The notes beneath the pieces are model-generated. The model was not told where the DNA came from. It did not search any database and was given only the letters and a program-made list of their open reading frames with translations. Of a DNA stretch of 64,000 bases, positions 11,336 through 18,938 are shown in pieces. Both the position numbers and the translations under genes were made by a program. Positions within the stretch are counted from its first letter, which is position 1, and each line of letters opens with the position of its first letter. Source of the stretch: Neptuniibacter marinus (GTDB lineage Bacteria; Pseudomonadota; Gammaproteobacteria; Pseudomonadales; Balneatricaceae); NCBI RefSeq assembly GCF_001597725.1, contig NZ_LUTR01000004.1, positions 1 to 64,000 of the forward strand. The letters are read 5' to 3'.

Positions 11336-11518
11336 TGTTAAAGCCTAAAACGAATGTTGTTTTCTATACGGGTCAAGAGTAGTAGGCTAAAAATCCACAT
11401 CGACTGGGTGTAAACTCCGTCTCTTTGCCCCTAGAGGGAAATTTATGAGCTGTTATGATGGGTATAAAACCACAACCGTTTGTTACTGCGAGTATAACGA
11501 AAGCAAAGGATAAGAACC

Positions 11519-11884
11519 ATGAAGTTGCTGAATCGTTCAGCGTTTGTTGTGCTACCACGAGAACCCTTTGCAAATTGGACTAATAGCCTTGATGTGGATG
11601 CTGATGGTTTACATCAGTGTTTATCTCTAGAGGAGCAAAGGCGGGAAGGTACTGTATATCTTATCGCAGAGGTAAGCTCCGAAGCTGATTTTAGTAAAGC
11701 GTTAGAAGCCCAGTGGTTACAGATTTTTCAAAATGAACTTTCTGCGTGGGATGAATTAGGGGATTATTGGCCCCATGAACTGACTTATGAATCGTTTAAA
11801 CAGTGGTTTGATGTTTATCCGCAAATTATGGCGATAGATTTAAGTTCCCTGCCATTAATGATGGCTAATTTAGACGAACTTTAA
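11519..11884 (+). CDS. Conserved hypothetical protein, 121 residues
   Basis: This is a small acidic soluble protein, with an N-terminal strand (AFVVLPREPFANW) and a Trp-rich C-terminal half (QWLQIF, YWPHEL, FKQWFDVY). The pattern resembles a widespread gammaproteobacterial hypothetical family with the same spaced Trp residues, whose role I do not know. The ATG has an AAAGGA ribosome site nine or so bases upstream. The gene ends 36 bases before the DUF3422 gene, so the two may be cotranscribed. Confidence 0.75.
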   Translation: MKLLNRSAFVVLPREPFANWTNSLDVDADGLHQCLSLEEQRREGTVYLIAEVSSEADFSKALEAQWLQIFQNELSAWDELGDYWPHELTYESFKQWFDVYPQIMAIDLSSLPLMMANLDEL

Positions 11885-11920
11885 GCGTTAACGTTTGTTT
11901 GATCTTTTTGGAGTACATAG

Positions 11921-13273
11921 ATGGAACAACCAGTAAAGCCTTATGGGTTGCATATGCATCCTATGCGAGAGTCCTTATACAGTGAGTTACACTCTCGTCC
12001 CTTTCAGGTAATTCAGAGTCCTTCTCGAATTACCCACTTGGCTGTTATGTGTGATTCTGAGGAAAGTCAGCAGCAATTTGAGCACCTTAAGGAACTGTAT
12101 CATCACTTTGGAGTGACTCCACCGCAGGTTGATGAACTTTGTTATCACTGTGATTTTGATAAATTACGGATACGTCGTGAAAAACATATGGAGTTCACGA
12201 CCTATACCTTTATCAATACAGATATAGAGCAGGGCGGGAATCCTTTTGAAATTACCGGCTTAACCCCTCTGCCTGAAGGCTGGTTAGCAGATATTCCCGG
12301 TACTGTGATGTGTGCTTTTCATTTGTCAGTTGAGGATGCACGTCAAACACAAGAGCTGAATCTGCCATTAGTAAAGCGCTTTTTTGAGGGTATGCGCTTA
12401 GTAGGTAGTAGCCCTCAAGATGGGGATGCCCGTGTTTGGACAACATTTCAGACTCATGGAGATGGCTTTGGCCGTTTTCTTATCTATAACAAACAGATGA
12501 GTGATAGCCAATTAGGACGATTAGCGCAGCGAATTATGGAGATTGAAGTCTATCGATTGATGTGTCTACTCTCTTTGCCTACTGCGCGAGATATTAATCC
12601 TACATTAGGGGCTATGGACCAGAAATTAGCCGATGTAACTTATAATTTAGCCCATAGTAAGGATATTGATGAACAGGAGCTATTATCACGGTTAACCGAT
12701 ATGGCTGCTTGGGTCGAAGATTGTCGTGCGAGAGCCACGTTTAGGTTCAGTGCCACTTATGCCTACCATGATCTTGTCATTAAACGTTTAGAAGAACTAC
12801 GTGAGGATGAGGTCTCTGGACATTTAACAATCACGGAATTTATGACTCGTCGACTAACGCCCGCCGTTAAAACTTGTCGAGCAACAAGTAATCGTTTGGA
12901 AGACCTTTCACGACGTATTGATCGTGTTGCTGAAATGATGAGAACGCGTGTTGAACTTTCGATACAGTCGCAAAACCAAGAACTGTTAGCGTCAATGGAT
13001 CAGCGTTCGAAAGTGCAATTGATGATGCAGCATACGGTAGAAGGTTTATCGGTTGCAGCGATCAGTTACTACACTATAGGCTTGCTGAAATATTTATTAG
13101 AGGCACTATATAATTCAGGTATAGAGTTAAATAAAGATCTGATTATGGGTATATCTGTGCCGGTGGTAATTGGTTTGGTTGCGTTTACTACACGAAAAAT
13201 ACATAAACATTTCTTAAAAATGGCAATAGACCAAGTAGCCAAAGCCGAGAGTGACAAGAAGGTTAAAAAATGA
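11921..13273 (+). CDS. DUF3422 family membrane-anchored protein
   Basis: The 450-residue protein opens with MHPMRESLYSELHSRPF, the pattern of DUF3422, and continues with a long mostly helical soluble region. Two hydrophobic segments lie near the C terminus (around residues 375-395 and 405-425), and the end is basic and Lys-rich. That arrangement predicts a cytoplasmic domain anchored by a C-terminal hairpin. The biochemical role of DUF3422 is not established. The stop codon overlaps the start of bolA (ATGA), so the two proteins are translationally coupled. A ribosome site (TTTGGAG) precedes the ATG. Confidence 0.88.
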   Translation: MEQPVKPYGLHMHPMRESLYSELHSRPFQVIQSPSRITHLAVMCDSEESQQQFEHLKELYHHFGVTPPQVDELCYHCDFDKLRIRREKHMEFTTYTFINTDIEQGGNPFEITGLTPLPEGWLADIPGTVMCAFHLSVEDARQTQELNLPLVKRFFEGMRLVGSSPQDGDARVWTTFQTHGDGFGRFLIYNKQMSDSQLGRLAQRIMEIEVYRLMCLLSLPTARDINPTLGAMDQKLADVTYNLAHSKDIDEQELLSRLTDMAAWVEDCRARATFRFSATYAYHDLVIKRLEELREDEVSGHLTITEFMTRRLTPAVKTCRATSNRLEDLSRRIDRVAEMMRTRVELSIQSQNQELLASMDQRSKVQLMMQHTVEGLSVAAISYYTIGLLKYLLEALYNSGIELNKDLIMGISVPVVIGLVAFTTRKIHKHFLKMAIDQVAKAESDKKVKK

Positions 13274-13587
13274 GCATTGAAGCAATTATTAAAACTAAGT
13301 TGGAAGCGGGATTATCTATTGCCCATCTAGAGATTGAAAATGAAAGTCATATGCATTCAGGGCCGGCAACCGATTCCCATTTTAAAGTGACGATCGTCTC
13401 TGAGGATTTTGCAGGTAAGCGCTTAGTTCAGCGTCATCAACTAATATATGGCTTGCTTGCAGAAGAGATGAAGCAACCAATACATGCTTTATCAATGCAT
13501 TTGTTTACCCAGTCTGAGTGGCATAAAAAGGGAGAGACTGTTATGCCTTCCCCTAAATGTTTAGGGGGGTCAAAAGCAGATCATTAA
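13270..13587 (+). CDS. bolA: BolA family protein
   Basis: At 105 residues it has the usual BolA length and pattern: HLEIENESHMHSG, then HFKVTIVSEDFAGKRLVQRHQ and an HALSMHLFT motif in the last third. BolA proteins partner monothiol glutaredoxins through shared Fe-S clusters and affect morphology and stress responses. The conserved His residues expected for cluster sharing are visible. It overlaps the upstream DUF3422 gene by four bases. The last 15 or so residues are variable, as is normal for the family. Confidence 0.92.
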   Translation: MSIEAIIKTKLEAGLSIAHLEIENESHMHSGPATDSHFKVTIVSEDFAGKRLVQRHQLIYGLLAEEMKQPIHALSMHLFTQSEWHKKGETVMPSPKCLGGSKADH

Positions 13588-13726
13588 GCTTAGAAAGCAA
13601 GGTGAAGTTGGTTAAGCTTAAGGCAAAGTTGTTTGAATCAGAGTGTTGATGCTTGTCAATGTTTTCAGTTAGGTAGAGGAGGAGACTGAAGACATAAAGA
13701 AGCAGAATAAATATAAGGGGAACCTA

Positions 13727-13963
13727 ATGCCTATTGAACACCATGCTTTAATTAATGATTTTCCAGAATACCGTGAACGTATTCATGACTTAAAAATGAA
13801 AGATGATCGGTTTGCTAGTCTTTTGGGTGAATACCATGAACTAACAAAGCATGTAGAGCATATGGAAGCGGAAATTGAAGCTGTTAGCACTCAGGTTGAA
13901 GAGGAGGCGAAAATAAAACGTCTGAAATTGAAAGATGAGTTATTCGCCATGTTACAAGCCTAA
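13727..13963 (+). CDS. YdcH-like DUF465 protein
   Basis: This 78-residue protein is highly charged and almost entirely helical. The pattern HHALINDFPEYRERIHDLK followed by HMEAEIE matches the DUF465/YdcH family, small coiled-coil proteins of unknown function. It has a strong ribosome site (AAGGGGA) seven bases before the ATG, and a hairpin with a T tract follows the stop. The 139-base gap after bolA suggests its own promoter. Confidence 0.88.
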   Translation: MPIEHHALINDFPEYRERIHDLKMKDDRFASLLGEYHELTKHVEHMEAEIEAVSTQVEEEAKIKRLKLKDELFAMLQA

Positions 13964-13985
13964 CCTTGTAATCGTTTAAAATGAT

Positions 13986-14017
13986 AAAAGCCTGCATTTA
14001 ATAATGTGGGCTTTTTT
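13986..14017 (+). terminator. Rho-independent terminator after the ydcH-like gene
   Basis: The arms aaaagcctgcatt and aatgtgggctttt pair with one mismatch and are followed by a T run. Confidence 0.85.
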
Positions 14018-14077
14018 GTTTATATGAAATGCATAAGCTCCGTTATACTGAGCCTATCTAGACGATAGGGAGCTAAT

Positions 14078-15856
14078 GTGAAAAATTTTTATGATTGGCG
14101 GTATATACTCGATGTCGCTATGGAGCATCGACGAGAGTTAATAAAGGCAAATATTATTGCTCTATTCGCGGCTATTGCCTCTGTGCCTTTGCCTCTTTTC
14201 TTACCTCTGTTAGTCGATGAGGTCTTATTAAATAAACCTGGTTTTATCGTTGAAACTATCAATCCGCTCTTTCCGGATGATTGGTTAGGACCTGTGCTCT
14301 ATATCAGCGTGATTTTAATAGTTACCTTATGTCTTCGTTTTATCGCCTTAATGTTTAATGTTTGGCAGGCGAGGCAATTCACTATTATCTCTAAAGATGT
14401 GACCTACCGCATTCGTGAGGGACTTTTACAACGCTTAAAACGCATATCTATGGCTGAGTACGAAACTCTAGGGAGTGGGACTGTTACCTCTTATTTTGTA
14501 ACCGATTTAGATACGATTGACCGCTTTTTAGGTAGCTCCTTAAGCCGTTTGTTAATTGCCACATTATCAATCATAGGAACCGCTGCCATTTTATTATGGA
14601 TGCATTGGCAGCTGGCCCTCTTTATTCTCTTTTTGAATCCCGTGGTTATCTATTTCACTACATCTATAGCTAAGAAAGTTAAACACCTAAAAAGGCGTGA
14701 AAATAAAGCCTATGAATTATTTCAGGCGGCATTGACTGATACGTTAGATAATATTCAGCAAATTCGAGCCTGTAATCGTGAGCAACATTATTTATCACGT
14801 TTAATTGATGATGCTCGCGTTGTCAGAGATCGCTCTAGTGCTTTTGAATGGAAGAGCGATGCTGCTAATCGTTTTGGCTTCGCTATTTTTATGGTGGGGG
14901 TGGATCTATTTAGAGCATTATCGATGTTAATGGTGGTGTTCTCAGATCTGTCTATTGGTGAAATGATGGCTGTTTTCGGTTATCTATGGTTTATGATGTC
15001 GCCAGTGCAAGAGATATTAGGTATCCAGTACAGCTTCTACAGTGCTCAAGCCGCTTTGCAGCGAATTAATAGCCTTTTGGGTTTAGCTCAAGAACCTGAA
15101 TATTTGTTACAGCATAACCCGTTTGAAGGTAAGCGAACTGTTTCTGTCAGTCTACAAAACATCCATTTCAGTTACATGGATGATCAACCCATACTTAAAG
15201 GTGTCTCACTTAATATAGAAGCGGGACAAAAAATTGCTTTAGTTGGTGCAAGTGGAGGCGGTAAATCAACATTGGTACAAGTGCTGTTGGGGTTATATCC
15301 GGCAAATGAGGGTGAGGTATATTTTGATGGTATCTCTGTAAAAGAGATTGGCTTAGCCTGTGTTAGAGATAATGTAGCCACTGTTTTACAGCAACCCGCG
15401 TTATTTAATGGCACGATTCGCAGCAATTTAATGATGGGGCAAGACTTTAGTGAAGCTCAGCTATGGCAGGCATTAGAGGTGTCTCAACTAAAAGGTTTTG
15501 TGGAAAACCTTGAGAGCGGCTTGGATGAACGAGTGGGGCGCCAAGGCATACGTTTATCGGGAGGGCAACGCCAGCGCCTTGCCGTGGCACGTATGGTGCT
15601 TAGTGATCCTAAAGTTGTTGTGTTAGATGAAGCGACCTCAGCTTTAGATTCAGAAACAGAAACTTCATTACATCAAGCTTTAGAAACATTCCTGAAAGGT
15701 AGAACAACTATCATTATTGCTCACAGGTTAAGTGCTGTGAAACAAGCTGATCATGTTTACGTATTTGAAGATGGAAAAATATGTGAACAAGGGCAGCATG
15801 AAGAGTTAATAAACAATAATGGCTTGTATGCACGGCTTTATGGTGATTATCAATAA
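14078..15856 (+). CDS. ABC exporter, fused permease and ATPase (MsbA-like)
   Basis: The 592-residue half-transporter has an N-terminal six-helix type I exporter domain (about 20-320) and a C-terminal ATPase. Walker A is GASGGGKST at 390-398, followed by the signature LSGGQRQRLAVAR, the Walker B VVVLDEATSALDS and the switch His in IIAHRLS. It should work as a homodimer in the inner membrane. The substrate is not readable; lipid-like or amphipathic compounds are plausible because the next genes encode a phospholipase D-type synthase and an envelope lipoprotein. It starts with GTG, because the ATG two bases upstream runs straight into a stop, and a GGGAG ribosome site supports it. It is the first gene of a three-gene operon. 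Confidence 0.9.
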   Translation: MKNFYDWRYILDVAMEHRRELIKANIIALFAAIASVPLPLFLPLLVDEVLLNKPGFIVETINPLFPDDWLGPVLYISVILIVTLCLRFIALMFNVWQARQFTIISKDVTYRIREGLLQRLKRISMAEYETLGSGTVTSYFVTDLDTIDRFLGSSLSRLLIATLSIIGTAAILLWMHWQLALFILFLNPVVIYFTTSIAKKVKHLKRRENKAYELFQAALTDTLDNIQQIRACNREQHYLSRLIDDARVVRDRSSAFEWKSDAANRFGFAIFMVGVDLFRALSMLMVVFSDLSIGEMMAVFGYLWFMMSPVQEILGIQYSFYSAQAALQRINSLLGLAQEPEYLLQHNPFEGKRTVSVSLQNIHFSYMDDQPILKGVSLNIEAGQKIALVGASGGGKSTLVQVLLGLYPANEGEVYFDGISVKEIGLACVRDNVATVLQQPALFNGTIRSNLMMGQDFSEAQLWQALEVSQLKGFVENLESGLDERVGRQGIRLSGGQRQRLAVARMVLSDPKVVVLDEATSALDSETETSLHQALETFLKGRTTIIIAHRLSAVKQADHVYVFEDGKICEQGQHEELINNNGLYARLYGDYQ

Positions 15857-15876
15857 AGCGGTCTTAAGGTTGTATA

Positions 15877-16992
15877 ATGCGTAAGCAGTTTGAGTGGCGA
15901 GAAGATAATAAAGTTGAACTACTAGTCGATGGTGAAAATTTCTTCCCTGTAATGTTGGCTGAGATCGAAAAAGCGCGATATAGCTTGTTACTGGAGTTTT
16001 ATTTTGTCTCTTCTGGTGTGATTACGAGCCGTTTTGTTCAAGCACTGATTAGAGCTGCACAACGCGGTGTTATGGTTAAATTGATCATTGATGATTTTGG
16101 ATCTTATCGCTTCTCCAATGCAGACCGTGATGTGTTGAAGGCAGTAGGTGTTGAAATCGTTGTCTATAACCCACTGCATGTGAGCAAATTTACTCGAAAT
16201 TTTGCCCGTGATCATCGTAAACTACTTGTTGCTGATCAGCGAGTCGCGTTCATCGGCGGTACAGGGTTGAGCGATGTATACTGGTTAGCAGATGAAGCGG
16301 GTTGTCCTTGGCATGACCTCATGGCTCAAATTGAAGGGCCGGTTGTAACAGACCTTGTCAGTATGTTTAATGAATTATGGCAACGTTGTACAGCTCAGGT
16401 TTTGTCTCCCGGCGGTAGCGTGGAACAAAAAGGTTATTCGAAGGTCAGAGTATGTACTGTTCAGGGACTCTATCAGCAGGATATAAAAGCAAGTTTTTTG
16501 AAAAGAGTGAACAGTGCAAATAATAATGTATGGTTAATGACCGCTTATTTTTTACCCTCTTTTTCTATGCGGCACGCTTTACGGCGAGCTGCAAAAAGGG
16601 GAATAGATGTGAGATTAATTATTGCTGGGCCCCATACCGATCAACCTTGGGTATTCCATGCTTCTAAACGATATTACAGTCGTTTATTAAAAGCAGGTGT
16701 ACGGATTTTTGAATATCAACCGAGATTCCTTCATGCAAAAATGTCGGTAGTTGATAGCTGGGCAAGTATAGGTTCATGTAATTTGGATCATTGGAATTTA
16801 CGTTGGAACTTAGAAGCGAATATTGAACTGCATGATGAGCAGTGTTTAGAACAGATGACTCAGTTATTCAATGATGATTTGCTTCATTGCCAGGAAATAA
16901 CATATGAAAACTGGTCAAAAAGGCCATGGCACCGCCGATTAAAAGAGACCTTATGGGCATGGATCAGCCATTTGGTGCTTAAAATAAGATAG
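15877..16992 (+). CDS. Phospholipase D family, cardiolipin synthase B-like
   Basis: The 371-residue protein has two HKD motifs. The first is DHRKLLVAD with H113, K115 and D120; the second is LHAKMSVVD with H286, K288 and D293, followed by SIGSCNLD. There are no N-terminal transmembrane helices, so it resembles ClsB-type synthases rather than ClsA. Such enzymes transfer a phosphatidyl group to make cardiolipin or phosphatidylglycerol. It lies 20 bases after the ABC exporter and 16 bases before the lipoprotein gene. The exact acceptor cannot be read from sequence. Confidence 0.85.
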   Translation: MRKQFEWREDNKVELLVDGENFFPVMLAEIEKARYSLLLEFYFVSSGVITSRFVQALIRAAQRGVMVKLIIDDFGSYRFSNADRDVLKAVGVEIVVYNPLHVSKFTRNFARDHRKLLVADQRVAFIGGTGLSDVYWLADEAGCPWHDLMAQIEGPVVTDLVSMFNELWQRCTAQVLSPGGSVEQKGYSKVRVCTVQGLYQQDIKASFLKRVNSANNNVWLMTAYFLPSFSMRHALRRAAKRGIDVRLIIAGPHTDQPWVFHASKRYYSRLLKAGVRIFEYQPRFLHAKMSVVDSWASIGSCNLDHWNLRWNLEANIELHDEQCLEQMTQLFNDDLLHCQEITYENWSKRPWHRRLKETLWAWISHLVLKIR

Positions 16993-17008
16993 AGAAGGAA
17001 GTGGAATT

Positions 17009-17467
17009 ATGAATAAATTTACAATTGCAGCGGCTTTAGCTTGTTCACTGGCACTTACTGGCTGTGTGAATAGTTTAAGTGGAGATACGTATTCTCGTAG
17101 TGAAGCACGTCAAGTACAGCAAGTTCAGTATGGCGTTGTGCAGTCTGCACAGCCTGTGGTTATTGAAGGAACAAATTCAGTTGTAGGCGCAGGTGCTGGA
17201 GCTGTCGTGGGTGGCGTAGTAGGTTCTAATGTAGGTGGCGGTAAAGGGAAGACCATAGCAACTGTTTTAGGTGCAGTTGCTGGTGGTTTAGCCGGAAAAT
17301 CAGCGGAAGAATCATTAACACAGACGCAAGGTCAAGAGGTCACTGTCCGCCTTGATAATGGCAATATTATTTCTGTTGTTCAGGAAGTTGCTGATGGCCC
17401 AATGTTTAGATCGGGCGATCGAGTACGTGTATTGACTGGAAGTGGCAGTGCTCGCGTAACTTATTAA
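17009..17467 (+). CDS. SlyB/Pcp-like glycine-zipper outer membrane lipoprotein
   Basis: The 152-residue protein has a lipoprotein signal ending LALTGC with Cys19 as the lipidated residue. A glycine-zipper segment (about 55-95; AGAGAVVGGVVGSNVGGG) follows, then a C-terminal beta domain with DNGNIISVVQE and GDRVRVLTGSG. This is the SlyB/Pcp layout of outer membrane stress lipoproteins. A strong ribosome site (GAAGGAAG) precedes the ATG. It is the last gene of the exporter-Cls-lipoprotein operon, which supports an envelope-lipid theme. Confidence 0.9.
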   Translation: MNKFTIAAALACSLALTGCVNSLSGDTYSRSEARQVQQVQYGVVQSAQPVVIEGTNSVVGAGAGAVVGGVVGSNVGGGKGKTIATVLGAVAGGLAGKSAEESLTQTQGQEVTVRLDNGNIISVVQEVADGPMFRSGDRVRVLTGSGSARVTY

Positions 17468-17478
17468 TCGTCTAAAGA

Positions 17479-17521
17479 ATCGATACAAGGGTGGTTGGCT
17501 TTGCTATTACCTTGTATCGAT
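17479..17521. repeat. 12-bp perfect inverted repeat after the slyB-like gene
   Basis: The arms atcgatacaagg and ccttgtatcgat are separated by 19 bases. No T tract follows, so it is either a factor-dependent end, an mRNA-stabilising hairpin or a binding site. Confidence 0.7.
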
Positions 17522-17659
17522 CCCTAATAGACACAGTTTGTTGAAAGCTTGTGCGTGATGATTGGCTGTTTAAATTAGTTTTTCTTAATTGTTGCTGTGT
17601 ATTTTCCTCTCATATAGATTGCTATAAGATGCGTGTTTTTTAATAAGGCTTCTTTGTAT

Positions 17660-18178
17660 ATGCCCTGTAATCACCAAGCTCACATCGGATTAACTGACCC
17701 TAAAAGCCCAGAAAATGTAGGCGCTATAATGCGTGCTGCGGGGTGCTATAACGCGGCATCCGTGAGTTATACCGGTAACCGTTTTAATAAAGCTCAAGAG
17801 CAGGGGCGCCGTTTACAAACTGATACACGTAATGCTGTTGAGCGTATCCCTTTAGAGCATGTTGAATCTTTTAAGCAGGCTATACCTAAAGGAGCACGGC
17901 CGGTCGCTATTGAATTGGTGGAAGGGGCAATATCATTAATTGATTATCAGCACCCTGAAAATGCGTTCTATATTTTTGGCCCTGAAGATCGATCTATAGA
18001 TAAAGATATTGTGGCTTGGTGTGAAGATGTAATCTACATACCTACTGTTGGATGTATGAACTTGGCGGCGACGGTTAATGTAGTCTTATATGATCGGATC
18101 GCAAAGTTAGGTCCCAAAGCTGATGGGGATGAATTGATTCGGCGCTCGAGGGATCGTAATAATCAATTAAAAGTATAA
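17660..18178 (+). CDS. TrmH/SpoU family RNA methyltransferase
   Basis: The 172-residue protein carries the SPOUT methyltransferase motifs: motif 1 SPENVGAIMRAAG, motif 2 FYIFGPEDRS and motif 3 GCMNLAATVNVVLYD. These form the trefoil-knot S-adenosylmethionine site. It lacks the N-terminal extension of rRNA enzymes such as RlmB, so it is a minimal catalytic domain that probably methylates a 2'-hydroxyl in tRNA or rRNA. The target is unknown. I chose the ATG at 17660 because an AAGG site precedes it. A GTG at 17633 would add nine residues but has no ribosome site. Confidence 0.85.
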   Translation: MPCNHQAHIGLTDPKSPENVGAIMRAAGCYNAASVSYTGNRFNKAQEQGRRLQTDTRNAVERIPLEHVESFKQAIPKGARPVAIELVEGAISLIDYQHPENAFYIFGPEDRSIDKDIVAWCEDVIYIPTVGCMNLAATVNVVLYDRIAKLGPKADGDELIRRSRDRNNQLKV

Positions 18179-18182
18179 AGTT

Positions 18183-18225
18183 GGCGCAGGCGGTATCTAA
18201 AGTAATGAGTGGCCCGCGCCTTTAT
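18183..18225. terminator. Probable terminator between convergent genes
   Basis: Imperfect arms ggcgcagg and cccgcgcc (one mismatch) around a 22-base loop are followed by TTTATT. It lies between the methyltransferase and the UPF0149 gene. Confidence 0.5.
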
Positions 18226-18227
18226 TG

Positions 18228-18812
18228 TTACTTCTCAGGTGCGTGGAAGTGTAAGTAAAGATCCACTAACAGCTCTGGAATTTGAGAGCACATCTCCGCA
18301 CAAAGGTTTTCGTCATCACGTATTTTGTTGATGTCATCTTCGTCAAACAGTTCAGACGCAACCATAATCGGTAGCAGCATTTGGGCTACATCATCGTCGG
18401 TTTTATTGGAAAACCAGTTGTCTTCCTGAGTAAATACACCCTCCATGAACGCCTGAGACCACCAAGCAAGTGGCGCAATATCTTCATCTTCCTCTGGATC
18501 TAAAGATAGTTCACAAGGAAGCTCAATCTCTCCATCACTGTAAAAGTTGGCACCGATGCTGGCGTAGAGACGTTTTAGCAGGGACATAATCTCTTTTTGT
18601 TGAGCGTCTGATTCCCACTTAGGTGTTTCATCAAATACTAATTCAAGCCATGTATCTTCTGGCAGCGGTGTTGGGCTAATATTTAAAGCACAGAAAAGGC
18701 CGTGAACACCAATAAGGTCAAGACAGTCTTCCGATACGTGATCTGAATAAAGAAAATCATCCAATTGATCCAACTCAGCGTCGGTCAAGGTATTTGCAGT
18801 GTTGAGAGACAT
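18228..18812 (-). CDS. UPF0149 (YgfB/YecA) family protein
   Basis: The 194-residue acidic helical protein has the family pattern: an early LTDAELDQLDDFLYS, a VHGLFCALNISP segment and a central APLAWWSQAFMEG. There is no C-terminal SEC-C zinc motif, so it is nearer YgfB than full-length YecA. The function of the family is poorly defined. It is transcribed divergently from recQ with a 126-base gap. Confidence 0.82.
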   Translation of the reverse strand: MSLNTANTLTDAELDQLDDFLYSDHVSEDCLDLIGVHGLFCALNISPTPLPEDTWLELVFDETPKWESDAQQKEIMSLLKRLYASIGANFYSDGEIELPCELSLDPEEDEDIAPLAWWSQAFMEGVFTQEDNWFSNKTDDDVAQMLLPIMVASELFDEDDINKIRDDENLCAEMCSQIPELLVDLYLHFHAPEK

Positions 18813-18850
18813 TAAACTATTCCATAAAAGATAATGGAATTGATTTTAGC

Positions 18851-18878
18851 CTGCTAAGTAATAATTAGCAGCTTTTTT
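18851..18878 (+). terminator. Terminator-like hairpin upstream of recQ
   Basis: The arms ctgctaa and ttagcag enclose a seven-base loop and are followed by C and then T6 on the + strand. No + strand gene ends here, so it could be an attenuator in a recQ leader or the end of a transcript antisense to the UPF0149 gene. Confidence 0.6.
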
Positions 18879-18938
18879 GTTTGTCCTAGATGACCTAATT
18901 GGAGTGACAAGCTGTCTAGCTTTCTGGATAATCCGTGC

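Noticed and set aside
11373-11573. A 66-residue minus-strand frame upstream of the 121-residue gene
   Set aside because: It overlaps the start and ribosome site of the + strand gene and shows no family or ribosome site.
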